Assembly (NCBI RefSeq): GCF_040807025.1
Contig: NC_090946.1
Location: 83,202,641-83,266,640 of the forward strand
Direction: 5' to 3'
Length of the DNA: 64,000 nt
Source of the DNA: Struthio camelus
Taxonomy: Eukaryota > Chordata > Aves > Struthioniformes > Struthionidae
A program made the translations under genes and the position numbers. The notes below the pieces were generated by a model. The model was given only the letters and a program-made list of their open reading frames with translations. It did no database searches and had not been told where the DNA came from. Below, one piece after another: positions 38,101-50,499 of this stretch (position 1 is the first letter of the stretch; each line of letters begins with the position of its first letter).

Positions 38101-40594
38101 ATGTAACTGGATTGACCTGATTCCCAGGCTGGGGATTAATGAGCAAATTTCGGCATCTCTACGCAGCAGTGTGTTGTGCATAGCAGAAATGCTCCCGCTC
38201 TGCGGATAGCCTGTACGGTGGGGCTCGGGAACAGGCGCAAGGAGACCTGCAGTGCGCACACAAGCATTTCGTTCCCGTCTCTTATTGGGCATTTAAGTAC
38301 TAAGCATTTCTTCCTTTGGTTTCACTCAGTTTTCTGCCTGCTTTGAGTAAGACTTGTTCTAACAAAATTTCATGTTACCACATGTTTAAGGAAGTTTCAC
38401 CTGTGTGTCATCCAGGGAAAAATCACTGTACAACAGCCATGAACAGATAAGGAACAGAGGCAAAGGTCTTGCTGGAGAAACATCTGGGAAGATACCTAGA
38501 GAGAACCAAAGGAGAAATGCCAGGTGCCACTGGAGCTGGTTGGCTTTGTGCCATGACTATTGCTCCAGAAAGGGCCAAGCTCCCCCCAAAGAGGTGGATG
38601 TACCTGAAGGGGACACCCACCTTCCATGGGCTTCGGTTAAGAAACAAAGCTTGCTGCCAGCTTCCCTCTTCATTGCACTGTGCCTTAGCTGATGCTTTCC
38701 CAGCTCCAGCTCTTTTACACCCCTGTCGTGACCCTTTGGGTCAAACGCACGCTTCGCGTCTTGCTGCGTCATTCACAACATTAATTGAACAGTGAATAAT
38801 TCTTTGCTTCAGTAAGACATAAAACTCTCCCCTCTCTTTGGTGGCTACATGGTATTCATCTGTAAGGAACTTATCTTTCTCTGGACTTCACATTCTCTAT
38901 CCGTCTGTCTGTAAGAGGCATGACGCAGACCTTGTCAGTCCCACTGTGTGCAGCTTGGAGCTGGCTCTGAGTAAGGCCAGACGTGACAGGAGTCAACTGC
39001 TTTGGGTGCCCGATGGTCCAGCACTTCCTCTTAGGCGAACTGTAACAGCTGCATTTGCGTATTTGTTGGGCAAAATGTCCAACTGATGCGTGTAACTTGT
39101 CAGCTTATTTTTGGTATTTTTAGCATTGACAGTCTGAGCTCTGTCTTGCATGTGCTCTGCTTCTTTGGGCGCTTGCAAGAGATGAAAAGAGCACCACGGT
39201 GTTCTGAGACCAATAAACTGATTATCTCAATTAAGATGAAAGAAACTGGGATAAATGCAGTTACAGAATGATGCCTCCAAGCATGCGGAGAGTCTGTAAT
39301 AGCGTGCATCAACGGCACTGCCTGTGGCCCTTCAGAAGAAGGATGATCATCTTCAGTGACTTGAAAGAAGCGTCGTGTCACGTCTCTCCTGCTTCTTGTG
39401 TGAGTGGTGCAAGGCGAGCAAGTTTGCTGCAGCTGCTGGGGAGGGAGGGAAGGAAAGGCTGCGCGGAGCCGAGGATGGAGGCACCTGCCCTGGGATCGTG
39501 CTCTTGGGAAGTGCTCTGCTCTGAAGCCGGGGCTGATGGACAGAAATAACGAAGGTGCTCTGTTGTCTGCGCAGCTGCTATCAAGAAATCTGCAGAGCGG
39601 ATGACATATTGACGGTTCAAAAAGGCCTTCCATCTGCCACATCAGCAGTTGGGCATACTGTAAGCCTGTTTTATCCTTTGAAAAGACACCAGCAGTCTAA
39701 CAGCCGTTCTTCTTGCCTCTCTCTCTTTCATTTGCCTTTTATTCAGTATACCTTCATGGTGTAAGGACTCCACAGCTCCACCTGAACTATCCCCAAGCAG
39801 ATGCCCAAATTCTGTATTTTCTTTTAGTTTGCAGTGTTTTAGGTGACATTAATTGTATCCTTTGGAAAAGGAACACCTCAGAAGGGAATCAGTTGTTTTT
39901 CTGCTTCCATTTAATCCAACTCTCATGGTAGACATCCCACTCGCTATCCCATAAATAAATGGGAGTTAAAATCTCATCACAGTTTGTCTGGCTGTGCTGG
40001 GAATTGGCCTTCTGGCTATGTTATGCTCAAGGTGGAATTGCTGAAGGAAGCTGATTATTCACCATTACTACCCTAATAAAATATTTAATCAGATTAATCA
40101 ATGTAACTTCATTAGTCAATGTGCTTCCTAGACACAGATCTGGTACCATAGCTTTCTCAGCCCTTTTGTAATGTGCTTTGGAAAACTCGATTTATCTATC
40201 TCCAGCATCTCCTCTGTTATATCTGAGTTGCTACAGCTGGACTACACAATCTGTTGCTCATTGATCAGCTTCAGGGGAAAGCACTTACAAGAGCTGGCTG
40301 GAAGGGAACTGGTATGTGATTAGACTGTAATCAAAGCTGCTTCATTTTTTCATTAGAAATTCCTAGGCTGGTTGCTATAATGAACCCTCGCCATGAGAGC
40401 TATCTGCTGAGCATTCACAGCGTGCTGCTTCAAGATTTCCAGTTGTAGACCAGGGAGAAGGAGCTCAAGGTAGATAACGTCGGAGAGCGTCAGGGAGAAG
40501 TGCGGAGGAGTTAAGATCTGTGTGCAACAGGAGCACACGGTTGTTTTGAAGGGAAAGTTTGTTTTCCTACTGGGCAGGGAGGCCTTTCGTAGAG
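35166..40594. other. Non-coding DNA including the longest ORF in the window
   Basis: The 193-codon plus-strand frame at 36735-37316 and the 180-codon minus-strand frame at 39100-39642 are the longest here. Neither shows a recognisable motif. A 15-bp duplication CGCGCTGACCTTTCC occurs at about 37434-37448 and 37460-37474. 35750-36660 is AT-rich with nothing seen. Confidence 0.4.
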
Positions 40595-40920
40595 CAAAAC
40601 GTGCTCTGCGCGAGCCACCCGCCGCGCTGCCCGTGCCCGCGGTGCTCACAGCCCCGGGGCTGGCTTTCTTAGGTGGCGGCCTGGACGCAATGCATACTGG
40701 AGGTTTTGGATAAGGTGTAGATATGAATAAATTGGACCAAGCTAAGGGCTTGTGGCAGACGGAGTTTTGAGCTCGCTGTGTTTTAAAATCAAACTGCAGA
40801 TCCACGAAAAAGTCTTTTATTTCTGCCGCGTCTGTTGGAGGCGTACTGCCCCTTTACAGCGCGAGTGCTCCGCGGCGCGCGGCGTGCCGCCGCTTTGCAG
40901 TGCAAGCGTAAATAACGCCT
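40595..40920. promoter_or_regulatory. Pair of CpG-dense patches
   Basis: CpG is dense at 40595-40690 (TGCGCGAGCC, CCGCCGCGCTGCCCGTGCCC) and at 40825-40920 (GCGAGTGCTCCGCGGCGCGC, then CGTGCCGCCG), with AT-richer DNA between. Each patch is about 100 bases. No gene start can be assigned. A further short patch lies at 41440-41515 (CTCGCTCCGCACGCG, CCGCGGAGCGGACG). Confidence 0.4.
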
Positions 40921-41515
40921 TAACCATGTGAAATGGAAGGGAAACGTATCGAGTAACCCGTTTTAGCACGGAAATAGGCAGTATATTATTTATTGTCTCT
41001 GGTTTCCGGCTGTTTGTGAGCAGTGTTTGCCTTCTGCCGAGCGTTGGGGATCCAGTGTCACACAGAACGTGCTTCACTTTGATTAACTCCTTCTGGAAAC
41101 AGCTGCACGCAGCATTGAAATATTTGCTTCTTGGTAGCGCGCTGCGCGTACAGAGCCGTCGTCAAGTCTCCGCAGTCAACGAGCCAGTCTGTGCTTTGCT
41201 ACGTGCCTTCCTCTTTCAACGCGAAGCCGGCCGTTGCTCTTGCTAAACCTTTGATGGAGAGAACGTTCCTCAAAAATCAGGTCTCCTTACTTCACTGCGC
41301 CTGTTTGTTTGAAGTCTATTGACCCCTTTTTTTGCGGTCTGCAATTTTTATAAGTTCTGTAAGTTTGAGATTTCTATGAAATTGCCCGCATTAATATTTC
41401 ACCTAAAACGTAGTGCTGGAGACAGGAGGCATCTAGCCAGGGCGGTCAGTCCTCGGTCTCGCTCCGCACGCGCTCCCCTCCCGCCTCGGTGTCCGCGGAG
41501 CGGACGTGTTGTAGA

Positions 41516-42019
41516 TGCTGGCGGTTAGCAACGTCTTGTCTTTTATGTGCAGCATTGATTTCCATGGTTAATTTTACCACTGCACGTCACGAGTATATGC
41601 AGTAACAGCCTCAGCTACTGATTTCTTGGGAACCAGTAATCTGAAGTTTTACTATACGTTATATTACGCGCTACAAAGTCATTGACTTCCTCTGGTTGAT
41701 CTAAAATGTACTTAAATCACGGAGGAATGAACATATTTTTCTAAGATAAGCCCAGAGCAAATGAATTGGATTCATTTTTAATGTTGACTTGTTTCTAATG
41801 CCCAGTGACACATGAACAAACGATTGCCATCAGTTGTCCTTTTTCTGTGTAGGATAATGCTTTGGGCAGGATAATGTTGGTCCATTTAGTATAATAAATC
41901 ATCCCTCCGGCTTGATATTTCTCCTTTAAGGAAAGAGCTTGGATTCATCCTCCAGAAGATGGATCAAACTTTTTTTATTGTCATGATACCATTAAAGTCA
42001 ACAGCAAAATTCACTAACT
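41516..42019. other. Non-coding DNA, nothing recognised
   Basis: AT-rich sequence without open frames, repeats or splice pairs that I can support. Confidence 0.45.
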
Positions 42020-42125
42020 GGACTCATTCAAGGACATTTCTGCCCTGAAGTGTCTCCTTCAACTGGCTTCACTGGCCGCTGTGTGGAGACAGGGACAGGG
42101 CCCAGGATGGGTCCTAGTGGTTCCT
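42020..42125 (+). mobile_element. CR1-type LINE 3'-end fragment, sense
   Basis: CACTGGCCGCTGTGTGGAGA, then CAGGGACAGGGCCCAGGATG and GGTCCTAGTGG (about 42068-42121), follow the sense strand of the CR1/L3 3' untranslated region (ggccactgtc-ggagacaggatactgggctagatgg-acc). The preceding TCTGCCCTGAAGTGTCTCCTTC matches the segment just upstream in those elements. Only about 100 bases are recognisable. Orientation is opposite to the larger fragment 400 bases to the right, so this is a separate insertion. Confidence 0.5.
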
Positions 42126-42519
42126 GAATCTCAGAGCCCCTTTCTGCTTCCTTGGACTTGGCATGGGGACCCAGCTACCACGAGCACGTTGGTGACCAGA
42201 GGTCATGATATTTCAGACCTCCATCACACTCTTCTCCCTCTTTCATGCTGACGATTGTTGGTCTGTCTAGTTTCTTGCATAAAAGGTGCTCTGCGCGTCT
42301 GGTTGTCTTTGGTGCCTTCCAGGTAGCTTTTCAGTTCTGCTGTACCTGTTTTGCAGCTGAGGAACAGTGACGAGAATTTTATGTCATATCCAACAGGTGG
42401 TGGCACCGCTGCTTTTACAGAGGCCTAATAACACGTCCTGACTTTCCTCTCCGTTCCTTTCCTTTCCTATTATTTTCAAACCCTTCCTTTCCTTTTTTTA
42501 ATTTCTGCTAAGCACGGAG

Positions 42520-43900
42520 CTCATGTTTTCAGAGCTCTCTGTTACGACGCATAATACCTTCGTACCTGTAGTAAGCTTTGATGTGTATGCTGAGTTGGGA
42601 TTTTTTCCCCATGACTGTTATTTCGCATTTATCAACATTGAATTTCATCTGCTATTCTGTTATCTAGTCACGTAGTACTGAGAAGCCTCTCTGCAAGTCT
42701 TCACCGTTGTTCTTCACCTCTACTAAATTAAAGAAGCTAGTGTCTCCAGCAAAGCTGTTCACTGCGAGACGCTTTCTGTGAGCATATTGAGCAGGTCAGG
42801 CCTTAACACAGACTTCGACGAGAGTCCATTGAGTAGTGGATGTTTCTCCACTGGCAAAATGCCTTGTCTGTTCCAGCTCTTTTCGTATCTTTTAACCAAA
42901 TGTTTATTCATGTGAGGGCTTCTGCTTTTATACAGTATCATAGCTCTTTCAGAGCCACTGGTCAGACATACTGAAATTTATATTTTGGAAATGCAAGTAA
43001 ACTGTATCAGTCATCTCCCTTATCTGCATGCTGTTGATCTCCTTCAGAGAACTCAAATATAATTATAAGGCAAGAGCTCCTTGTATAGAAAACATGTTAA
43101 CTCTTTCCCAATAGATCATTTTTATCCACATGCCCATGAACTCTGTGCTTTATTAAGGTACCAGAGAGTGGACTCAGTATAGGCACATATCAGATTTACC
43201 CGTATTTGGTAAGTATATTTGTGGATGCATAAAATGGGATACATAAAATAGTGTTACATTTGCAGCCTTATACCCTTTTGGTGTAAAGGCAGTTTTAACT
43301 GAGGTTTTTTGCCACAGTCGCTATTTAATGCGTCTCATTCAGGAGCTGAGAATCATGAGTAAATATCTTATCCTGACATGTGGCCGCTGCCTGCCTTGTT
43401 GAATTGCTCTGTCCCACCAGTGCTGACATGTCCTCAGTGCCCCTGCCATGAAGAGGGAGGAATTTAGGGAAGCTCCCACTGAATCTATGGGGGAGACACA
43501 GACAGACAGACAGACGCACACGCTCAGAGCCACACACACAATTCCTCTGTAGCCTGTTCTCCTTGAACGCTCCTTTGTACAACTTGATATTTTTATTGGT
43601 TCTGCACGCTGTCTGGGAGGCTGTCAGCTCCTGCTTCTGAAAATGATTTATTACTGTTTCATGCATTTTGCAAATTATTTTTCAAACTTATTTTGTCCCG
43701 TGTGTTGCTGGGTTTTTTTCATATTCACCCTATGACAGTCGATGCTCGTTTCTGTTTTCTCCTTATTATTATTCTCCTTACTATTATTATTTCTCCTTAT
43801 ATGGAAAGGAGTTCCAAGTTTTGAAGGGTATCTTCTAACTTTTAATATCTTTCTCTCCGTTACGCTGATGTTAATTGTGTCAAATTTCTGGGTGTCTCTA
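42520..43900 (-). mobile_element. CR1-type LINE ORF2 remnant (reverse transcriptase region), antisense
   Basis: The plus strand at 42624-42655 reads TTTCGCATTTATCAACATTG and AATTTCATCTGC, which closely matches the complement of the CR1 ORF2 stretch after the catalytic FADD region. A decayed minus-strand frame (42759-42941) keeps SVLRPDLLNM where active copies have the SVLGPxLFNI motif of the reverse transcriptase. It is preceded by a degraded NKHLVKRY region like the family's NWLxDR segment. Further right, matching blocks continue in the correct order: AAACATGTTAACTCTTTCCC (43090), TGTTACATTTGCAGCC (43252), GCTCCTGCTTCTGAAAATG (43627) and GACAGTCGATGCTCGTTTCT (43735). Frameshifts and stops are frequent, so the copy is long dead and 5'-truncated. 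Similarity may extend weakly to 44570. Confidence 0.65.
43497..43515. repeat. (GACA)n short microsatellite
   Basis: ACACAGACAGACAGACAGAC is followed by CA-rich sequence to 43540. It lies within the antisense CR1 remnant and interrupts its alignment, so it probably expanded after insertion. Confidence 0.75.
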
Positions 43901-45639
43901 CAAAGTCTTCTACATCATATCGCCAAGCCATGCCCAGAGCCTGGCACATCAAGATCGTCTTCTTCAGCCCTAGAGAAGCCCAGTCCAGTACCACCTACTT
44001 GTGTTTGCCTCTTCTCAGCAAGATACAGAACATGTTTTCACCAGGTTATGCACTATTAGTTATCATGGGTAATTTCATTCTTCTTTGTTGGACTTCCCTT
44101 TAATGAATTGCCTTCCAATTTGGCATTAATAATGTACTCTTTAAAAAATAATAAATATATGGCTTTATTATTTTCAGTGGAAGGTTTTTACCGCTTCTCA
44201 GTTACATACTTCACTTACAGAGTTTCCTTTCCTCCTTCAAGTTTGAGACAGCTGTCAGACCATTAGTACATTTCTTTGAGGATCAACTGGTTCTCTTTAA
44301 CACCTTTTCTCTTAGATAGGTCTCTCATGGGACTTTCCCTGAGGTTTTTGAGATTAATCTTCTTGGAATCCATTGTTTCTGTTTTGCTGCTTTCTTGAAT
44401 GTATTTGTGAGGCTGGGAGCTCTGTTGTCTTAGGGCCAGTCCCTCTTAAATCATTTTTTTGCTTCAGTCTTATCAGTTACCTCTGCAGCTGCTTGCTCTG
44501 GTGTTTCTCATGAGGAAGCTGTTGAACAGTCTGTGTCTTCTTGTATTCTTTTCTCTTCAGCTACTTAGGTAAATCCATGTTACTGCTGTGTTTTGCATAG
44601 TGGACAATTTTTGAAATATCAGTGTCTGATTAGGGACGCGCATCTCTCCTGGCAACAAAAATGGTGCAGCAAACTGCTCCTCTCCAGGATGCATCTGCTT
44701 CTGCCTGGGCTGTGACTCCCAAAGCCTTTAGTCAGTTGTCATTAGGTCAGGATTACTCCCTGCTGTTAGTGCCCACACAGATAAATCAGCGAGGTAAATA
44801 AAGTTCCTGGCAAGTGAGACTCAAGCATGATTCTGATTAGGGACTGGCTTATGGAGGGCTGCTAATGAATCCTAATCAATTAGACCATTTCCCCTTCCAT
44901 CGTGTGCAGTTTGGTCCTTTGCTGCCAAGATGGTGAACCCACTCCTAATCTTGGTATGTGGCTGATGGAGCAACCAGCTTCCAGGCTAGGTCCGTCAGCT
45001 TCCTTCCAAGGAAGACCATTACTTACTTGCAGAGGGAGGATGAGCGTTTTGCTAGACTTGCATATATAATTAAAAGAACATTTCTTTGTGCTCTTGGGAA
45101 CGGAGAGCAAACCAGATAAAATGTCTCAAAAGCACAAAAAGATCCCCAAGAACTATCTCCTGGTGCAACTGAAAATTAGGAAGCTTGGGACTGATGTACC
45201 CCTCATCTGGCCACTCTTGCCAAGGGAAATAAGAAGCCCTCACTGAAGGGAAGGTATATGTAGTCCTCCTTAATATTCCTTTGGAACAGCGTGAGGTGTA
45301 GTTGCAATCCTACGGTGAATTCACTGCATTTCAGGTAACGCTGCCTTTGAGAAGAAGGAAAAAGACCTAAGTGTGATACCAGAACACAGATGATATGGGA
45401 TATAAAGCTATTAAAGTGCACTTGCACCTCTACGGCTCTGGCATGCTAGAGGACGTAGAGATGAACAGATTGCCCCTCAATCGCTGCTCTGGAAACCTGG
45501 TCAGAAAACTGCCCCTTACCAGCATTCAGCTGCAGAGGGCAAACGCGCTTTGCAGTATCTTTGTAGCAGGAAAAAGTGCTCAGTCTTTCCTGCCCTGAGA
45601 CAGCAGGGGTGGCCCGTTTGGTGGTGCTGCCCCTTGAGC
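43901..45639. other. Pyrimidine-rich non-coding DNA, possibly more of the antisense CR1
   Basis: 43901-44570 keeps the plus-strand T/C-rich character expected of antisense LINE sequence and sits directly beyond the recognised fragment. I cannot match it block by block. 44570-45640 holds only short ORFs. Confidence 0.3.
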
Positions 45640-46215
45640 ACGCGTGCATTAACCGTCTGCGGGGCCAGAGCACGCGTGGTCTGGGGGGGGATCTGGGTGC
45701 GTCACCACCGCAGGGAGGACAGCCAGCGCACGCAGCAATAACGCAGGGGGGGCTTCTGCGACTGCAGCCCAGGCATCGTGCACATCGTTTAGAGGGCTCT
45801 TTTTCTCAGCAGAGAGTCTGTTTTTCGACGTTTAGGTGCTTTGTGCCATATGTTGTTTTTCACAGTGTAATGATGTGAGGCACCTTAATGATGAAACGCT
45901 GGCATCCTTCCCAAAAAGCAAAGCAACGGAGAGTCTTTGCAAACTCAGCGGATGGGGCTGGCGCGCCGCGCTCCGTGCAAGCCGTTAGCTTCGGCCCGTG
46001 AAGGCTCAGGGTCTCGCGTGGGCGGCCTCGCGGTGAGACCCTGCGCCCGGACCCCGGGCTGGGGCTGTGCCGTTTTTGGGCAGCGTGGGGCCGTGCGTGG
46101 CCCCCGAGGGCGAAGCGGAGGGTGGCTGAGGCCAGGGCCCCCGTCGGTGCAGACCTGGCCCCTTCCCATGCCTGTCCCAACAGTGCCGGTGCCCGTTCGC
46201 ATCGCTGCGTGTCGG
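45640..46215. promoter_or_regulatory. CpG island (two-part)
   Basis: The right part (45950-46215) has about 31 CpG in about 265 bases at roughly 70% GC, by my count essentially without CpG depletion. The left part (45640-45755) is a weaker patch including GCACGCGTGCATTAACCGTC and GTGCGTCACCACCGCAGG. Both are separated from AT-rich flanks by sharp edges. A promoter or other unmethylated regulatory element is the usual meaning. No exon can be attached. ORFs on both strands here are composition effects. Confidence 0.5.
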
Positions 46216-47879
46216 GATAACGCTGGGTTTTTAAACACCCTGCAGAATATGTGCTGGAGGTCTAGGCATCTGTTAATAGAAAGCAGTTTAAATCTCTCTA
46301 GTCTTGTTTATGGCAGCCGCTCATGAATTTATGAAACAAAAACTCTGCTGGGGAAATCAGTTATGCCAAGTAGTTTGTTGCGTCATTTTTCAGTGTATTA
46401 ATTCTAATTTCAACAGAAAACCAGACACAGTGAATCGCCTACCTCTTGTGGAACGATGCGTGTTGTATGAAGGCCCCTTGGGACTCCTCCAGTTCTGTAG
46501 TCCCTGTTATCAATAAAGGGGAAAGAGAAATTTCGTGTCACTTCCAAATATGAAAAACTGCTATCAGTTGGAGTGAACCAACGAGTGCAATTGCTGCAGC
46601 CCAGGTTTAGTTTCCGCTCTGGGGATACAGTATCCATTTGGCTTTAACTGAACAAATTAATGCAGATAAAATTTATATAAGAGGATTTGCACATACACGA
46701 TCAGAGCAATGGGTCTTTCGGTTCAATCCTTTTTCATTTGTTGTATGCAGACTTAGAAAACATTGCCTACGTTTACCCGAGATATGTCATCCCTGGGCTT
46801 TGAGTTCATATTATTTCATATATATAAAAATATATTTATATTTATATATATATTTTGAGAAACATCACTTAAAATGTAAAATTTACTACATAACCATGGT
46901 TCTTCCATTTTGCATAGGATAGTTGTTATGTTTGTCTCTCATGATGGATTTGGTACATAAGAAATATTACTAAAATTTAGAAAACAGCAAATTCTGAGAT
47001 CACATATAACCCCTCTTCCAGCCATACGGGCTTAATGCCTTGGACGAGCAAGATAAAAGCGTTGCGTTGGGCTCATGGAAATTTAAGACTAATATAGGCC
47101 TTAAACATTGACTTTGAAACAGAGATCAGAGACAGAACATGTCTAATCCCATGGCTCTCCTGGGTTTTTTCTTACTTAGAGAAAGTTGATATTCTTTTTA
47201 CAGAACTATTAATCCAAAAATAAGGATTTTCTTATGCTCCTTTTTTTTTTTTGTTTTATCATTGTGGTCATCACTTTTCAATCTTTGGTCCCCTTTCTTT
47301 ATCCCAAGCATCTCTTTTAGTCCTAAAATGAAAAAAAGGGAGAAAATGAAAGTGGAAATCTTTATCTTCTTATTGACGTCCACTATTTTATAACGTGAAA
47401 AAAGGAAAAATAAATGGCAACGTTCACCTGAAAAACAGGAAAAAAAAATTATTTGATATGTATTCACGAGCCTACTCTTATTTCTTACCAGCTCTACTTG
47501 CAGCTTTTGTGAAATTCCCCTGTCCTCATCTGCATCAGTGCATAAAATCACCATGGCCAACAGCACCAGCCACAGGGCCGCGGATCAGTCTGGCTAAAAT
47601 GAAAGTCCTTTCATGGCTGTCTGATAATGGCCAATTTTATCTGTCTTTCACGTTACTGAGCTTATTACGAGAGTCTCTTGGGCATCTAAAGCGAACCTCT
47701 GGGCATGCCGTCCTCAGTAGTGCTGGAGTATCCCCTGCAGTCCCTACGTACTCACTTCCCCAGTATAAAAGTCTGCGATATCACAGCTATAACTCAGTGT
47801 GTTTCTAACAAGAAGCAAAAACTGGAAAGCGTGATGCTGCGTGTTCACTGCACGCTTTATTTCGTGTTTCTCTGCTGGC
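46216..47879. other. AT-rich non-coding DNA
   Basis: A TA-rich low-complexity tract occurs at 46816-46854 and T13 at 47241-47253. Short ORFs only. Confidence 0.45.
46816..46854. repeat. TA-rich low-complexity tract
   Basis: Interrupted TATATA units with AAAA and TTTA breaks; simple sequence, no element attached. Confidence 0.75.
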
Positions 47880-48060
47880 CTCGGCCAGGAGTCGCGACGA
47901 GGCTGCCCCCGTCGCTGGCCCGGCTCCGGGGCTGCGCGGAGGGACGTGGCACGGGTGCCCCCTCCACGGATGCCGGCTGGCATGTCCCCCGTGGGTGCTT
48001 GGCTCTGAGCACGATCCTGTGCCTGGAGCTCCGCCAGCGGCCGGCACTTGGCAGCTGCTT
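47880..48060. promoter_or_regulatory. CpG-dense patch
   Basis: GGAGTCGCGACGAGG, CCCGTCGCTGGCCCGGCTCC and GCTGCGCGGAGGGACG give high CpG density over about 180 bases. Opposed open frames (minus 47744-48241, plus 47705-48118) overlap it and lack protein-like features. Weaker CpG patches follow at about 48640-48710 and 48930-49020. Confidence 0.35.
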
Positions 48061-49339
48061 TAAAGGAGATGCCCCAAACTTCATGGGGAGCTTCATGCAG
48101 AGGGTCTTCCCCAGTTAAGATGCAATGCTTGGAACGTGTTTCCCTGCAGTTTGGCATCAACTTGCCTCGAGCGTTCAGCTTTTTGATATCCAGCGATTTT
48201 ATTTCACGTGTGTTACATGGGCCAAATACCACTCGTGTCACGTCCAGCCCTAGCCACGTGAGGCTCTTTGGTGGCCACTAAGTCTAATCCTTCCCTTTTC
48301 TGCTGCCTGCTCTCTGGCTTGGATTCACTGGAAAAACTTTCTGAACCTCTCCTGCTCGTGGCTCGCCGCTGCACCTTTCTGTCTGCACTGCCCGCTGTGG
48401 GTACGACATATCTAATTTATGAGCCTGTTTGGTGATTTTTTTTTTTCTTGCATCTTCCTTCTCCCTTGAACTGCTTATTCATGTGTTTTTCCACTATGCA
48501 GCTGTGTCCACGATAGCTGCTCCTCTTCTCCCCGTGAAGCCTACTCAGCCTTTCCGCCTTACTATTAACAGCCCAACGAGTGTGTTGGTCCATGGAGGGA
48601 TTAATGACATTGAAACGTCCTCCTTGCAGCCCAGCCTGGCTCTCGGAGCCTCGCCGCAGGCGTGGGCCGGTGTTCCTGGGAGCAGCACGATGCTGAGTGC
48701 CGCGGGTGGCAGGTCCAGCCCCTGAGCTGTGCTCCAAGCATGTCTTCTCCTTCGTCTGGAGCAGAGATGTTTAGCAAAGCGTCCATCCGTTTTAGGATTA
48801 CAGGTAGCAGGACATCCAATCAGATCTGAGGTAGGTTGTTTTGATGATTAGTCTTAATTGTCGAAGAACGGGTGCATTAATCACGCTTTGTGCTGCCACC
48901 TTCATACTCTGTCGCAGAGCGTTGTCTCCAGCAAAGCCGGGTGCCGCAGGGCAGCGTGGGGGACCGCGTCCCGCTCTTGGCACCTCGTGAGGGCGAGGGC
49001 AAGGGCGCCGTTTGCGTTCCTGCCTCCGCTCAGCCTTCTGCACTGCCTAAAACACGCCTGCTTTGCCAGTCAGAGAAAAACCAGTCAGAGGAATAAATGG
49101 GTGGAGGACCTGCTCTGTGGAATGATTTGATGCTTCCGGTTGATTCCAGTTGGCAAAACAATCTTGAACATGCAAACTCATATGAGCATGTCCTCTTAAG
49201 AACTATATGTGTGTCTGAGTTCATGTGCAATATGTAAAAAGCCACCTATATTTATATTATCTTTTATATTTGTACACATAGAGACCATATATGTTTATAA
49301 AGTGTTCGGCCTAATGGTCAGTAATCTGTTGATATTTTG
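48061..49339. other. Non-coding DNA with weak CpG patches
   Basis: CCAGTCAGAG occurs twice at 49067-49089 (9-10 bp direct repeat). Nothing else is named. Confidence 0.4.
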
Positions 49340-50115
49340 CAATGAGAACAACTGCTTTTATGAAGCTTGCGGAGATCATAGGTCACGAAGTTGGTAGACA
49401 ATACAAAATTATTCAGATTATCAAAATTAGAGCTGAATGTTAAATGTTGCAGAAGGCTCTTATGGTACTGAATAATGCTGAATAACTGTGAAATAAAATA
49501 GCTGATGAAATTTCATTTAACAATGAATAGTGGTGCCTGTGGAAAAAAAGGAATAAAGAGACCCTTCCTTGTGCATCTACAGTGACGGGTTCTGGCTACT
49601 ATTATGCAGGAAAGCAATCTTTCCTGCGTTGTCTGTAAACCAGGAGTGCCTGCACATCGATAACACAGCTTACAGTTCTGGCTCCCACATCTCCACAGGA
49701 CTAAAACCTGCACAGGGAGGGACAGCAAAGCTAACCTGACCTCCAGTGCGCGCTGAGTTGAACGAGGAGGGAGTAATTGTTGCTCGTTTGGGAAAAGGAG
49801 ACTATGGAGAGGGAAGATATGATAGCTCTGAAATCACACTTTGGAGCAGCTGAAAGGGGAAGAATTAACCACCGTTTCCTGACAGAGGCTTAGGCAGCAC
49901 CCAGTACAGTTATGGAGGAGCCAACTTAAATGAAACAACAGGAAACAACTGTTTTTCCCAGGGGTATTTTTTTCACACAGTGCTGAATGATAACACAAAC
50001 TCAGTTGCATGGGATGTCCTGAAGATCAAGAAAATACAGATTATGAGGGGGTAGACACGTTCTTGGGCCACAGGTCCATCAGTGGCCATGAGACAAGAAG
50101 GTCTGGGTGCAGCCT
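49340..50115 (+). mobile_element. CR1-type LINE ORF2 end and 3' region, sense remnant
   Basis: Blocks follow the sense strand of the CR1/L3 ORF2 carboxy end in the right order. GACAATACAAAATTATTCAG (49398) matches the ADDTKLF segment. GCTGATGAAATTTCATTTAA (49500) matches the WQMKFN segment. GTATTTTTTTCACACAGTGC (49965), followed by a degraded aactCaxtTGCAtGGGATGT, matches the end-of-ORF2 TQ/FFTQRxxNxW..LPxxV region. GGGCCACAGGTCCATCAGTG (50073), then CTGGGTGCAGCCTGGGCTC, matches the 3' region. Stops and indels are frequent, so it is a pseudogenised, 5'-truncated copy. The right end is uncertain and may reach about 50290. Confidence 0.6.
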
Positions 50116-50499
50116 GGGCTCAGGAAGTCCCTAGAAATCACTGTCCGCTGAAGGTGCGAATGCTGACTTACTTTCCAGGCCCTTAGATACCCCTGGTCTT
50201 ATCCTCTCTCATTGCTCATCTGTTATAGACCGCTGTCCTGCTGCTCTGTGAAATGTTTGGGGTTGTGCGGATCTCTGGAGGGGTTTTTGTTTGCTTGTAT
50301 TTTGTTTTACTCGGGCTCATAGAAATGGAGCCTCGAAAATGGGATTCAAGCCCGTTATTGCTCCTCTCCGTGGAGATCTTTAGTAGAAGGTGACAGATTT
50401 AACGGGAAAGAGGCGAGGCCGTGGAAGCGGGAGGCTGTTTTGCTCTTGTGTTGTTACCTGATTGCTGAGGGTGAGCTGTGTTGTGCAGCCGAGAGAGTC
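50116..50499. other. Non-coding DNA, possible tail of the CR1 remnant
   Basis: CCTTAGATACCCCTGGTCTT and nearby sequence may be degraded CR1 3' untranslated sequence; beyond 50290 nothing is recognised. Confidence 0.3.

Noticed and set aside
39100..39642. 180-codon minus-strand frame
   Set aside because: Several competing frames overlap it on both strands, and no motif, splice context or protein-like pattern is seen.
44624..44844. TCTGATTAGGGAC present twice 207 bases apart
   Set aside because: A 13-base match is expected many times by chance among all pairs of positions in 64 kb, and the flanks do not match.
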